Shown here piece by piece: positions 25,705 through 33,322 of a stretch of DNA of 64,000 bases; the first letter of the stretch is position 1; every line of letters starts with the position of its first letter. The stretch spans positions 2,046,001 through 2,110,000 of the forward strand of contig LR134362.1 of NCBI GenBank assembly GCA_900637275.1, in the 5' to 3' direction. The position numbers were made by a program, and so were the translations under genes. Origin of the DNA: [Pasteurella] aerogenes. Its GTDB lineage: Bacteria; Pseudomonadota; Gammaproteobacteria; Enterobacterales; Pasteurellaceae. The notes under the pieces are model-generated. The model was not told the DNA's origin. It did not search any database and saw nothing but the letters and a program-made list of their open reading frames with translations.

Positions 25705-25971
25705 TTATTTAAGAATACCACGTGCTTTAAGCAGTGCAGTTTTGAAATCCTCTTCATAATCTTTTTTAATGCCCGGAATAGGTTCATGTTTGTCTGTTCC
25801 GTGCATTTTGAGATGATAAATAATGACTTCGTCGGTTAATTCTGAAATCGGCTTATCAAATCCGGCTTCATTGGCAATTTTTTGCAGAATTTGCAATAAA
25901 TGCAAATCCGGATCTTTAGACCAATATGGTTGGAGAAGTTCCAAAACTTCATTCAAACGATGACATTTCAT
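25705..25971 (-). CDS. yihD: DUF1040 family protein YihD
   Basis: An 88-residue cytoplasmic protein matching the YihD family (E. coli 89 residues). Conserved stretches are MKCHRLNEVLELLQPYWSKD and the acidic/aromatic C-terminal helix (KDYEEDFKTALLKARGIL). The function is unknown. It is the promoter-proximal gene of a yihD-dsbA unit; in E. coli this promoter contributes to Cpx-dependent dsbA expression, which I cannot verify here. Confidence 0.85.
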   Translation of the reverse strand: MKCHRLNEVLELLQPYWSKDPDLHLLQILQKIANEAGFDKPISELTDEVIIYHLKMHGTDKHEPIPGIKKDYEEDFKTALLKARGILK

Positions 25972-26134
25972 ACATATTCCTTATAATTGTAACTTAAACT
26001 ATCGGCGATCATACTTGAATTATCTCGAGAAGAAAAGTAAACAATGATGGCGAATGATAAGGATTTTATGGTGCATTTTGACCGCACTTTTTGTATGCTA
26101 TTCTTCATCTATTGTCGTTAATGAGGCATTTCTT

Positions 26135-28000
26135 ATGGACAACTCGTTGATTCCCAATATCGAACTCTTTATTGCAGAGGTTTCACCGTTTAATCATTTA
26201 CCTAAAGCTTTGATCAGCCAAATTGCCAATAATATTCAAATTCGTTATGTGCCAAAAGGCGAGATTGTTGTTTCAGCGCAAACCCCACAGGATTTTTTAT
26301 ATATTGTGCGTACCGGCGAAGTGGAGCAAATTAATACTGCCGGACAATTGCGCGCTAAATTGGAAGCCGGAGATGTGTTCGGTTTTAGTATTTTCGATAC
26401 CTCACACACCGAAAAATATACTGCCTACGCTATCGAAAACAGCTTGATTTATCAAATTTCTTACCATTTTATTAATCAAATTTTAAAACAACATCCTCAT
26501 TATGCCGATTATTTTTCTGTCAACACCAGTACCCGTTTAGCCAGTTTGCGCCATCAAGCGGTGAAAGGTGCGGATAATATTTTTATCAAAACTGTCGCGG
26601 AAATTGCCAATCCGAAAGTGGCGTTGGTGGCGCATACGTCCAGTATTCAACAAGCGGCATTAGCCATGACGACCCAGCGACGATCTTCTGCGCTGGTGAT
26701 GCAAGATGATCGCCTTGTCGGTATTGTGACTGACCGTGATATGACAAAAAAAGTAGTGGCTCACAATGTAGACGTGCAAACACCGGTGACCGCTATTATG
26801 ACGCCACAACCGCCGGTCATTGCGGCGGATGATTTGGTGTTAAATGCGGTGTCTTTGATGATGCAGCACAATATCCGTAGCTTGCCGGTGGTTAATGAAG
26901 GAAAAATCGAGGGGATTTTGACCGCCACAGATTTGGTCAAATACCATAATGTGCAATCTATTTTTATTATTAATCATATTTTCCAAGCCAATAGCCTGCC
27001 ATTATTAATCGAAGTTGCCAAGCAACAACAAGGCGTATTTAGTGCGTTAATCGAGAGCAGCGCCAGTTTTGACAATGTGATGAAAGTGATGACCTTAATT
27101 GCTGATGCGTTTCATCGCAAATTATTAATGATGGCGGAACATCAATTTGGCGCACCGCCTTGTAGTTATGCTTGGGTTGTCGCCGGATCGCAAGCGCGTT
27201 ATGAAATCCATCCTTTATCCGATCAAGATAATGCGTTAATTGTGGAACGCCCATTAAATGAAGCAGAAAAAGCCTATTTTAAACAGTTAGCAAGTTTTGT
27301 GAATGAGGGCTTACATCAATGTGGCTATGCTCGTTGTAGTGGCAATTATATGGCATCTAACCCGCGCTGGTGTCAATCTTTGGCAGAGTGGAAAACGGAT
27401 TTTGCTAATTGGGTACGCCATCCTGAATTGGAAGGATTACTCAATGCTTCTGTCTTAATGGATATGCGCGGGATTTATGGCGAAACGAGATTAGCCGATG
27501 AATTACAGCAACATTTTGTCGATTTAATCGCCAATAACAAACGCTTCCTCGCATTTTTAACCGCCAATGCGATTCGGGTTAAACCGCCATTGAGTATTTT
27601 CCGCCATTTTGTGGTGAGCAAAGACGGAGAAAATAAAAATATGCTGAATTTGAAAAAACGCGCGATCAGTTTATTGGTGGATCTTGGACGGATTTATGCT
27701 TTAGCCGCCGGTGTATCGGAAACTATGTCCACTAAAGCGCGTTTTGAAATCAGTCACAAATTAGGTATTTTGGATCAAGTCACGCTTGAAAATGCGCTGG
27801 GAGCATATGAATTTGTCTGCGATCTGCGCTTTAAATTTCAGCTAACTCAATTACAACAGCAACAACCGCTGACCAATCACATTGATCCGCGCGAATTAAC
27901 CTCATTTCATCGCAACCATCTCAAAGACGCGTTTCGTTTGATTGCTAAAATCCAAGAGGCGGCGGAATTGCGCTTTTCACAGCGAGGCATGATACGATGA
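26135..28000 (+). CDS. cNMP-binding / CBS / DUF294 nucleotidyltransferase-like protein
   Basis: A 621-residue cytoplasmic signalling protein with four parts. Residues about 15-130 form a cyclic-nucleotide-binding domain. Residues about 150-270 are a CBS pair. A DUF294 nucleotidyltransferase-like domain follows, with the GS...DxD signature (Gly351-Ser352 and Asp363/Asp365), and a DUF294 C-terminal domain runs to the end. I use the ATG at 26135, which has TGAGG upstream and removes an unlikely hydrophobic N-terminal extension. The family resembles GlnD-like transferases and is often found with acetate genes in other gamma-proteobacteria. The nucleotide bound and the protein modified are unknown. 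It overlaps the exonuclease gene by four bases. Confidence 0.85.
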   Translation: MDNSLIPNIELFIAEVSPFNHLPKALISQIANNIQIRYVPKGEIVVSAQTPQDFLYIVRTGEVEQINTAGQLRAKLEAGDVFGFSIFDTSHTEKYTAYAIENSLIYQISYHFINQILKQHPHYADYFSVNTSTRLASLRHQAVKGADNIFIKTVAEIANPKVALVAHTSSIQQAALAMTTQRRSSALVMQDDRLVGIVTDRDMTKKVVAHNVDVQTPVTAIMTPQPPVIAADDLVLNAVSLMMQHNIRSLPVVNEGKIEGILTATDLVKYHNVQSIFIINHIFQANSLPLLIEVAKQQQGVFSALIESSASFDNVMKVMTLIADAFHRKLLMMAEHQFGAPPCSYAWVVAGSQARYEIHPLSDQDNALIVERPLNEAEKAYFKQLASFVNEGLHQCGYARCSGNYMASNPRWCQSLAEWKTDFANWVRHPELEGLLNASVLMDMRGIYGETRLADELQQHFVDLIANNKRFLAFLTANAIRVKPPLSIFRHFVVSKDGENKNMLNLKKRAISLLVDLGRIYALAAGVSETMSTKARFEISHKLGILDQVTLENALGAYEFVCDLRFKFQLTQLQQQQPLTNHIDPRELTSFHRNHLKDAFRLIAKIQEAAELRFSQRGMIR

Positions 28001-28722
28001 AAGGATTTTCCGCATTATTCCAACGTTTCCATCCTCTTCACCAGCTTGAATTAGCGCGTCAAAAATGGCAAGCACAACCGAATTTGCCGGCGGAGCTGAA
28101 TGCACTTTTTGCACAACCTTACCCGCAAACGCACGCTGATTTGACCGCACTTTCTTATTTATCCATTGATTTTGAAACCACCGGGCTAAACTCCATGATG
28201 GATAATATTCTTAGCGTTGCTGCGGTTCCCATTGATCATTTCACCTTGGATTTATCCCAAACTTGGCATCAATTTGTTGCCGAACAAGAGATCAAAGAAG
28301 ACACCGTAGTGATTAATCATATCGTGCCACAAATGCTCAATGGTGCAGAAACTTTGGATGAGGTAATGAATCAATTATTCGCTTTGATGAAAGGACGCGT
28401 AGTGATTGCTCATGGTGCCAATATCGAAAAACGTTTTATCCAACATTATTTAGTCACGCGTTATAATATCTCGCATTTCCCGCTGCTTTGGTTGGATACC
28501 TTAAAAATTGAGCGTTCTTTTTTAAAGCAAAAATCCAGTTATTTACCGCCGGATTATCAATTAGCAAGCGTGCGTAAACAATACGGGTTACCAGAATATA
28601 TCACCCACAACGCCTTAATAGATGCCATCGCCGCCGGCGAATTATTTTTTGCCCAAAGCGCGCGTTTATTCGGAAAACAAAAAATGACGTTAGGTGAAAT
28701 GTATAAACGTGCGGTGTCATAG
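27997..28722 (+). CDS. DnaQ-family 3'-5' exonuclease
   Basis: A 241-residue DEDDh exonuclease. Exo I is SIDFETTGLN (Asp58, Glu60), Exo II covers the VVIAHGANIEKRF region, and Exo III is HNALIDAIAAGELFF. The ATG overlaps the DUF294 gene stop as ATGA, so translation is coupled. This pair is conserved in several gamma-proteobacteria. It is not the polymerase III proofreading subunit: it carries a 50-residue N-terminal extension, and dnaQ is normally beside rnhA. Its substrate is unknown. An uptake signal encodes DLTALS just ahead of Exo I. Confidence 0.85.
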   Translation: MKGFSALFQRFHPLHQLELARQKWQAQPNLPAELNALFAQPYPQTHADLTALSYLSIDFETTGLNSMMDNILSVAAVPIDHFTLDLSQTWHQFVAEQEIKEDTVVINHIVPQMLNGAETLDEVMNQLFALMKGRVVIAHGANIEKRFIQHYLVTRYNISHFPLLWLDTLKIERSFLKQKSSYLPPDYQLASVRKQYGLPEYITHNALIDAIAAGELFFAQSARLFGKQKMTLGEMYKRAVS

Positions 28723-28775
28723 TAAAATGAATAAAAATTTGACCGCGCTTTATCTGTTGCTTTTTCCTACTTATT

Positions 28776-28954
28776 TGTCACTTTTCTTTGCTTTGCCAAA
28801 GAAAAGTGACCAAAAGAAAGGCAACCCGATTTCACCTTTTCCCTGCGCTTGGTTACCATTTCTTTGACGGAAAATTTGAAACTCGCTTGCGCTGCAAGCT
28901 CAAACACGACAAATTTTCCTAGAAATGGTAAGTCGCTCCGGCGGTGAAAATGGG
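28776..28954 (+). repeat. Structured intergenic repeat, copy 1
   Basis: First full copy of the 64-kb window's main repeat family. A short hairpin (GTCACTTTTCTTTG / CAAAGAAAAGTGAC) is followed by a long nested hairpin bounded by CCCGATTTCACC and GGTGAAAATGGG. A downstream tail carries an uptake signal at about 28970. The region 28723-29462 holds no gene I can support. Confidence 0.9.
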
Positions 28955-29077
28955 AGATAAAAAAATGAAAAGTGCGGTGGTTTTTGGGGAGGTTTTTATT
29001 GTTAATTATTTTTCTTTGTGTCGTCGCAATTTTATAACGTTTTTTATTAATCGTTAGCGCTGAATATCCACTTTGTT

Positions 29078-29257
29078 TGTTACTTTTCTTTGCGTTGCCA
29101 AAAGAAAAGTAACCAAAAGAAAGGCAACCCGGTTTCACCTTTTCCCTACGCTTGGTTACCATTTCTTTGACGGAAAATTTGAAACTCGCTTGCGTTGCAA
29201 GCTCAAACACGACAAATTTTCCTAGAAATGGTAAGTCGCTCCGGCGGTGAAAACGGG
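29078..29257 (+). repeat. Structured intergenic repeat, copy 2
   Basis: Full copy, 302 bases after copy 1, with an almost identical spacer. The short hairpin here has TTAC/GTAA at its base instead of the TCAC/GTGA of copy 1. One extra A lies in the right arm. Confidence 0.9.
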
Positions 29258-29333
29258 GGATAAAAAATGAAAAGTGCGGTGGTTTTTTTGGGGTGTTTTT
29301 TATTAATCATTGGCGCTGAATATTCATTTTGTT

Positions 29334-29372
29334 TGTCACTTTTCTTTGGCAACGCAAAGAAAAGGAACAAAT
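29334..29372 (+). repeat. Structured repeat, copy 3 (short hairpin only, loop inverted)
   Basis: Only the short hairpin remains. Its central 16 bases (CTTTGGCAACGCAAAG) are the reverse complement of the usual CTTTGCGTTGCCAAAG, so the stem is kept while the loop is flipped. It is followed by a GGTGTGC/GCGCACC hairpin near 29396-29413 and ACAAAATAACAAA direct repeats before mobA. Confidence 0.7.
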
Positions 29373-29462
29373 AAAGAATAAATAAAGATTTTGTTGGTGT
29401 GCTTAGCGCACCCTACATAACTACAAAATAACAAAACTACAAAATAACAAAAAGGAATAAAC

Positions 29463-30026
29463 ATGAAAATAAGTGCGGTGATTTTAGCCGGTGGGAAAGC
29501 GCGGCGAATGGGCGGCGTGGATAAGGGGTTGCAGCTTTATCAAGGGAAGCCTTTGTTTATGCATTGTTACCAACGTTTGCGCGGGCAGGTGGCGGAGATT
29601 TCGGTGAATGCCAATCGTAATCAGGCGATTTATGCGCAAAGTGGTTTGTCGGTTTTTTCTGATCAACTGGCAGATTTTCAAGGTCCATTGAGCGGTATTT
29701 TGACTTCTCTTGAACGAGCAGATAGTGAATTTGTGCTATTTGTTCCTTGCGACAGTCCGTTTTTGCCACTGGATTTACGTGAAAAATTGGAAAGTGCGGT
29801 CGAAAATAGGGGCGTTTTGGCAGCTTATGCCAGTGATGGCGAGCGGGATCATCCGACCTTTTGCTTGTTGTCCACACAATTAGCTCCTGTACTTGCGGAT
29901 TATTTGCAACGTGGCGAGCGTCGGATGTTACCGTTTATGCGGCAACAGGGTGCTGTGGCAGTGGATTTTAGCGAGCAAATAGCCGCGTTTCGCAATATGA
30001 ATAACCTCGAGGATTTGCAAAATTAA
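29463..30026 (+). CDS. mobA: Molybdenum cofactor guanylyltransferase MobA
   Basis: A 187-residue nucleotidyltransferase. It joins GMP from GTP to molybdopterin to make the MGD cofactor used by formate dehydrogenase, DMSO reductase and similar enzymes. The N-terminal signature is ILAGGKARRMGGVDKG, with the GTP loop LAGG..RMGG and the lysine of DKG. The PCDSPFLP motif follows near residues 98-105. The start has AAAAAGGA upstream. Two uptake signals lie inside, one overlapping codons 4-6. It stands alone downstream of a repeat array. Confidence 0.92.
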   Translation: MKISAVILAGGKARRMGGVDKGLQLYQGKPLFMHCYQRLRGQVAEISVNANRNQAIYAQSGLSVFSDQLADFQGPLSGILTSLERADSEFVLFVPCDSPFLPLDLREKLESAVENRGVLAAYASDGERDHPTFCLLSTQLAPVLADYLQRGERRMLPFMRQQGAVAVDFSEQIAAFRNMNNLEDLQN

Positions 30027-30168
30027 GCAAAATTCGCCGGTTATGGCTGTTTTGGGCTAATTTTGCTTAAAAAAGCAACGATTTTGCGCAAGAATTCCAC
30101 TGCGTGGCTTGGATAAAGGCAGATTAGCCAGTATAATGCCTGAATTCATGCTTAAACTGGGAGCCTAT

Positions 30169-30699
30169 ATGTTGAAAAAACTTTCCGTTATTCTGATGGC
30201 AAGTACTTTAGCCGCTTGTTCGATGAATTCTGTGACATCTTACATTCCGTTTATGAACGACAAAAAACCGGTCATTAATCTAAGCCAAGATAAAATCGAT
30301 CAAAAATCCTACGCCACCGCTTATGAAGCTACGGTGCAAACTTTTAAAGGTCGTGTGACTAAAGACTTTGATGTCAATTCTTTTGCCAGCGGTGCAAACG
30401 ACTGGTATTTAGGGCGCATTTTAGTGCCAATCGATCAAGTAAAAGCCAATCTTTACAACGGTGGCGGACATGACAGCAACGTTTATGCTTATTATAGCGG
30501 TGTGGTGTTTGCATCTGATTTACAAGGCAATTTTAACAAACTTAGCCCATCTTGCTGGGCGCAAGTGGATCAATCAAGTGCCACCCAAGGGATTTATGAC
30601 GCCATGTTAGATTTACAAAAAGACAAAGTGCGGTCAGAAAATGATGAATATATCGTGCAAGGCAGCGAACAAATTTTAGCGCTTTGTACCAGAAAATAA
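30169..30699 (+). CDS. Predicted lipoprotein, function unknown
   Basis: A 176-residue predicted lipoprotein with signal sequence MLKKLSVILMASTLAAC (Cys17). I chose the ATG at 30169, which follows GGGAG and gives a clean lipobox. The mature part has no domain I recognise; it contains a DWYLGRILVPIDQVKANLYNG region and a conserved-looking SCWAQVDQSS. It may be a Pasteurellaceae-specific outer-membrane lipoprotein. It lies between mobA and the fructose PTS operon and is a single gene. An uptake signal is embedded near its 3' end. Confidence 0.7.
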   Translation: MLKKLSVILMASTLAACSMNSVTSYIPFMNDKKPVINLSQDKIDQKSYATAYEATVQTFKGRVTKDFDVNSFASGANDWYLGRILVPIDQVKANLYNGGGHDSNVYAYYSGVVFASDLQGNFNKLSPSCWAQVDQSSATQGIYDAMLDLQKDKVRSENDEYIVQGSEQILALCTRK

Positions 30700-30704
30700 G
30701 CAAG

Positions 30705-30746
30705 GAAGCTGCGAATAATTAAAAATTGTCGCAGCTTTCTCTTTAC
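30705..30746 (+). terminator. Probable terminator after the lipoprotein gene
   Basis: GAAGCTGCGA at 30705-30714 pairs with TCGCAGCTTT at 30729-30738. The following T/C-rich tail makes it a modest intrinsic terminator. Confidence 0.55.
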
Positions 30747-30752
30747 CTCTAT

Positions 30753-30768
30753 GCTGAAAGGTTTTAGC
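30753..30768. promoter_or_regulatory. Candidate Cra/FruR operator ahead of fruB
   Basis: GCTGAAAGGTTTTAGC resembles the Cra palindrome GCTGAAWCGWTTCAGC. A second, weaker match (CTTTCGATTTCAG) follows at about 30768-30780. Both lie 40-65 bases before the fruB start. No cra/fruR gene is in the window. Confidence 0.45.
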
Positions 30769-30818
30769 TTTCGATTTCAGTCAATGTAAAACTATCGAAA
30801 CCTCAATAAGGAGCAAGA

Positions 30819-32366
30819 ATGTTTAATTTACCCGAAACTAACATTCATTTATCAGCCCAAGCTGACAACAAACAGCAAGCGATTGAATTAGCCGCGAATG
30901 CACTGGAGCAAGCTGGTTATGTGGAGAGTGGTTATTTACAAGGAATGTTAGGTCGCGAACAGCAAACTTCGACATTTTTAGGCAACGGGATTGCCATTCC
31001 GCACGGGACGTTGGAAACCCGCGCGATGGTAAAACAAACCGGTGTACAGATTTTTCAATTTCCGCAAGGTATTGAATGGGGCGAGGGCAATATTGCTTAT
31101 GTAGTGATCGGTATTGCCGCCCGTTCCGATGAACATTTGGCATTATTGCGCCAGTTAACACACGTTTTAGGCGATGAAGAAACCGCGGAAAAATTAGCCA
31201 AATTGCAAGATGTGAAACAATTTCGTGCGATTTTGATGGGTGAACAGGAATATCGGATGTCGGCGGATTTATTGAGTTTAGCGGTGGATAGCGAAAGTTT
31301 GTTAACCTTAACTGCGATTAATGCCGGAAAATTACAACAACAAAGTGCGGTCAATAATCAATTTGTTTCTGAAGTAATTGCTAATCCGGCGTTGCCTTTG
31401 GGTGGCGGTTTATGGGTGACGGATGCAGTTGTCGGTAATGAAAAAAATGCGGTGGCATTCAGCCGCGCGAAAAAACCATTCCAAAATAACGGCAAAACGG
31501 TGCAAGCGGTATTAACTGTGGCGGCGGTTAATGATCAAATCAATCCGTTGTTAGCACGCTTGTTAGAGCCACAAGTGCAGCAAACTTTACTACAAGGCAA
31601 CGCGGCGCAAATTGTCAGCGCCTTAAACGGGGAAACGCCAGTACAAGCGGTTAACGAAGCTGCCACACCAGTTGATGAACATCAAGCAAATGCAGCAGGA
31701 ACGGTAGTTGGTACCTTTACCGTGCGCAACGAGCATGGCTTACACGCGCGCCCGAGTGCAGTTTTAGTGAATGAAGTGAAAAAATTTGCGGCGAAAATTA
31801 CCGTGCAAAATCTGACTCGTGGTAGCGATGCGGTGAGCGCGAAAAGTTTGATGAAAATCGTTGCTTTAGGCGTGACACAAGGGCATCGTTTGCGTTTTGT
31901 TGCCGAGGGTGAAGATGCACAAGCGGCAATTGAGGCCTTGGGTAAAGTGATCGCGGAAGGGTTAGGCGAAAGCGTTTCTGCCCAGCCACCGCAAGAAGCC
32001 GATAGCATTGAAGTGAGTGGCGCGCCAACGACACCAGTGGCAGAAAAAAGTGCGGTGGAAAATTTAACAGAAAATGCATCCAGCACAGAAAATTCCGTGG
32101 AAGGCATTTTTGTGATCCAAAATGAACATGGTTTACACGCCCGTCCAAGTGCGATTTTAGTGAATGAAGTGAAAAAATATAATGCGGCAGTGACAGTACA
32201 AAATCTCGATCGCGACAGCCAGCCAGTGAGCGCAAAAAGTTTAATGAAAATCGTGGCGTTGGGTGTGGTTAAAGGGCATCGCTTGCGTTTTGTTGCCACC
32301 GGAGAACAAGCGCAACAAGCGATTGATGGTATTGGTGCAGCGATTGCAGCAGGGTTAGGCGAATAA
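30819..32366 (+). CDS. fruB: Fructose PTS EIIA-HPr fusion FruB with two HPr domains
   Basis: A 515-residue fusion. An EIIA-Fru domain (about 1-145, phospho-His62 in IAIPHGTL) is followed by a central linker domain. Two consecutive HPr/FPr domains come next: phospho-His309 and phospho-His440, each in NEHGLHARPSA, each with the regulatory-site segment SAKSLMKIVALG. E. coli FruB has only one HPr domain; I recall the duplicated form from Haemophilus influenzae. It passes phosphate from PEP/EI to FruA. The HPr copies are about 70% alike, so the duplication is not recent. It starts fruBKA with AAGGAG upstream. Confidence 0.93.
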   Translation: MFNLPETNIHLSAQADNKQQAIELAANALEQAGYVESGYLQGMLGREQQTSTFLGNGIAIPHGTLETRAMVKQTGVQIFQFPQGIEWGEGNIAYVVIGIAARSDEHLALLRQLTHVLGDEETAEKLAKLQDVKQFRAILMGEQEYRMSADLLSLAVDSESLLTLTAINAGKLQQQSAVNNQFVSEVIANPALPLGGGLWVTDAVVGNEKNAVAFSRAKKPFQNNGKTVQAVLTVAAVNDQINPLLARLLEPQVQQTLLQGNAAQIVSALNGETPVQAVNEAATPVDEHQANAAGTVVGTFTVRNEHGLHARPSAVLVNEVKKFAAKITVQNLTRGSDAVSAKSLMKIVALGVTQGHRLRFVAEGEDAQAAIEALGKVIAEGLGESVSAQPPQEADSIEVSGAPTTPVAEKSAVENLTENASSTENSVEGIFVIQNEHGLHARPSAILVNEVKKYNAAVTVQNLDRDSQPVSAKSLMKIVALGVVKGHRLRFVATGEQAQQAIDGIGAAIAAGLGE

Positions 32367-32376
32367 GGAGAAAAAC

Positions 32377-33318
32377 ATGGCAAATGTAGCAACTATCACC
32401 TTAAACGCCGCCTATGATTTGGTCGGGCGTTTAAAACGTATTGAACTGGGCGAAGTAAACACCGTTGAAACCCTCGGGCTTTTTCCTGCGGGCAAGGGCA
32501 TTAACGTAGCAAAAGTATTAAAAGATTTGGGCGTTGATGTGGCAGTTGGCGGTTTTTTGGGGCAAGACAATGTGGGCGATTTTGAAGCGATGTTCCACAA
32601 ACAAGGCTTGATCGATAAATTTCAACGCGTTGCCGGCAAAACGCGCATTAACGTTAAAATTACCGAAACTGAAGCGGATGTCACTGATTTAAACTTTTTA
32701 GGCTATGAAATCAGCGCAGCGGATTGGCAAACCTTTGTACAAAATTCATTGGCATATTGCCAACAATTTGACATTGTGGCGGTCTGTGGCAGCTTACCAC
32801 GCGGAGTAACACCGGAATTGTTCGCTGATTGGTTGAAAGCGTTGCATCAAGCGGGCGTTAAAGTGGTGTTAGACAGTAGCAACGCGGCGCTAACCGCTGG
32901 TTTACGCGCGCAACCTTGGTTGGTGAAACCAAATCATCGCGAATTGGAAGCCTGGGTAGGTCATGCATTACCAAGCCTAGAGGACATTATTGCGGCAGCG
33001 AAAAAATTAAAAGCACAAGGCATTGCTAATGTGATTATTTCTATGGGTGCGCAAGGTTCGGTTTGGTTAAGTGATAACGCAATCGTGCGCGCGCAACCAC
33101 CAAAATGCGAAAATGTGGTCAGTACCGTGGGCGCTGGGGATTCTATGGTCGCAGGTTTAATTTACGGATTAAGCAAAAACTTTTCCCAAGCGGAAACCTT
33201 GGCATTTGCCAGCGCAGTTTCTGCTTTTGCCGTTTCACAAAGTAACGTTGGCGTCAGCGATCCGGCGTTATTAACCCCGATTTTAAACAAGGTTAACGTA
33301 ACATTAATTGAAGGCTAA
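32377..33318 (+). CDS. fruK: 1-Phosphofructokinase FruK
   Basis: A 313-residue PfkB-family kinase (E. coli 312). It phosphorylates the fructose-1-phosphate made by FruA to fructose-1,6-bisphosphate. The N-terminal substrate region AGKGINVAKVLKDLG and the ATP/anion-hole motif STVGAGDSMVAGLIYG with catalytic Asp (near residue 250) identify the family. It lies ten bases after fruB and ends four bases before the fruA start. Confidence 0.95.
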   Translation: MANVATITLNAAYDLVGRLKRIELGEVNTVETLGLFPAGKGINVAKVLKDLGVDVAVGGFLGQDNVGDFEAMFHKQGLIDKFQRVAGKTRINVKITETEADVTDLNFLGYEISAADWQTFVQNSLAYCQQFDIVAVCGSLPRGVTPELFADWLKALHQAGVKVVLDSSNAALTAGLRAQPWLVKPNHRELEAWVGHALPSLEDIIAAAKKLKAQGIANVIISMGAQGSVWLSDNAIVRAQPPKCENVVSTVGAGDSMVAGLIYGLSKNFSQAETLAFASAVSAFAVSQSNVGVSDPALLTPILNKVNVTLIEG

Positions 33319-33322
33319 TCTT

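Noticed and set aside
28767..29210. Minus-strand frame encoding MFELATQASFKFSVKEM-type peptide, also at 35188-35415, 35475-35711, 47511-47912, 47972-48247 and 48259-48534
   Set aside because: These frames simply read through the palindromic repeats and spacers. They differ in length and lack ribosome sites, and similarity between them follows from the DNA repeat, so they are very unlikely to be genes.
30025..30070. AAGCAAAATT/AATTTTGCTT inverted repeat after mobA as a terminator
   Set aside because: On the plus strand it is followed by A residues rather than T, so it would not terminate mobA transcription; left unassigned.
31682..32392. 236-codon minus-strand frame opposite fruB
   Set aside because: It mirrors the duplicated HPr coding region, and its peptide duplicates accordingly. 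It has no ribosome site or family match.
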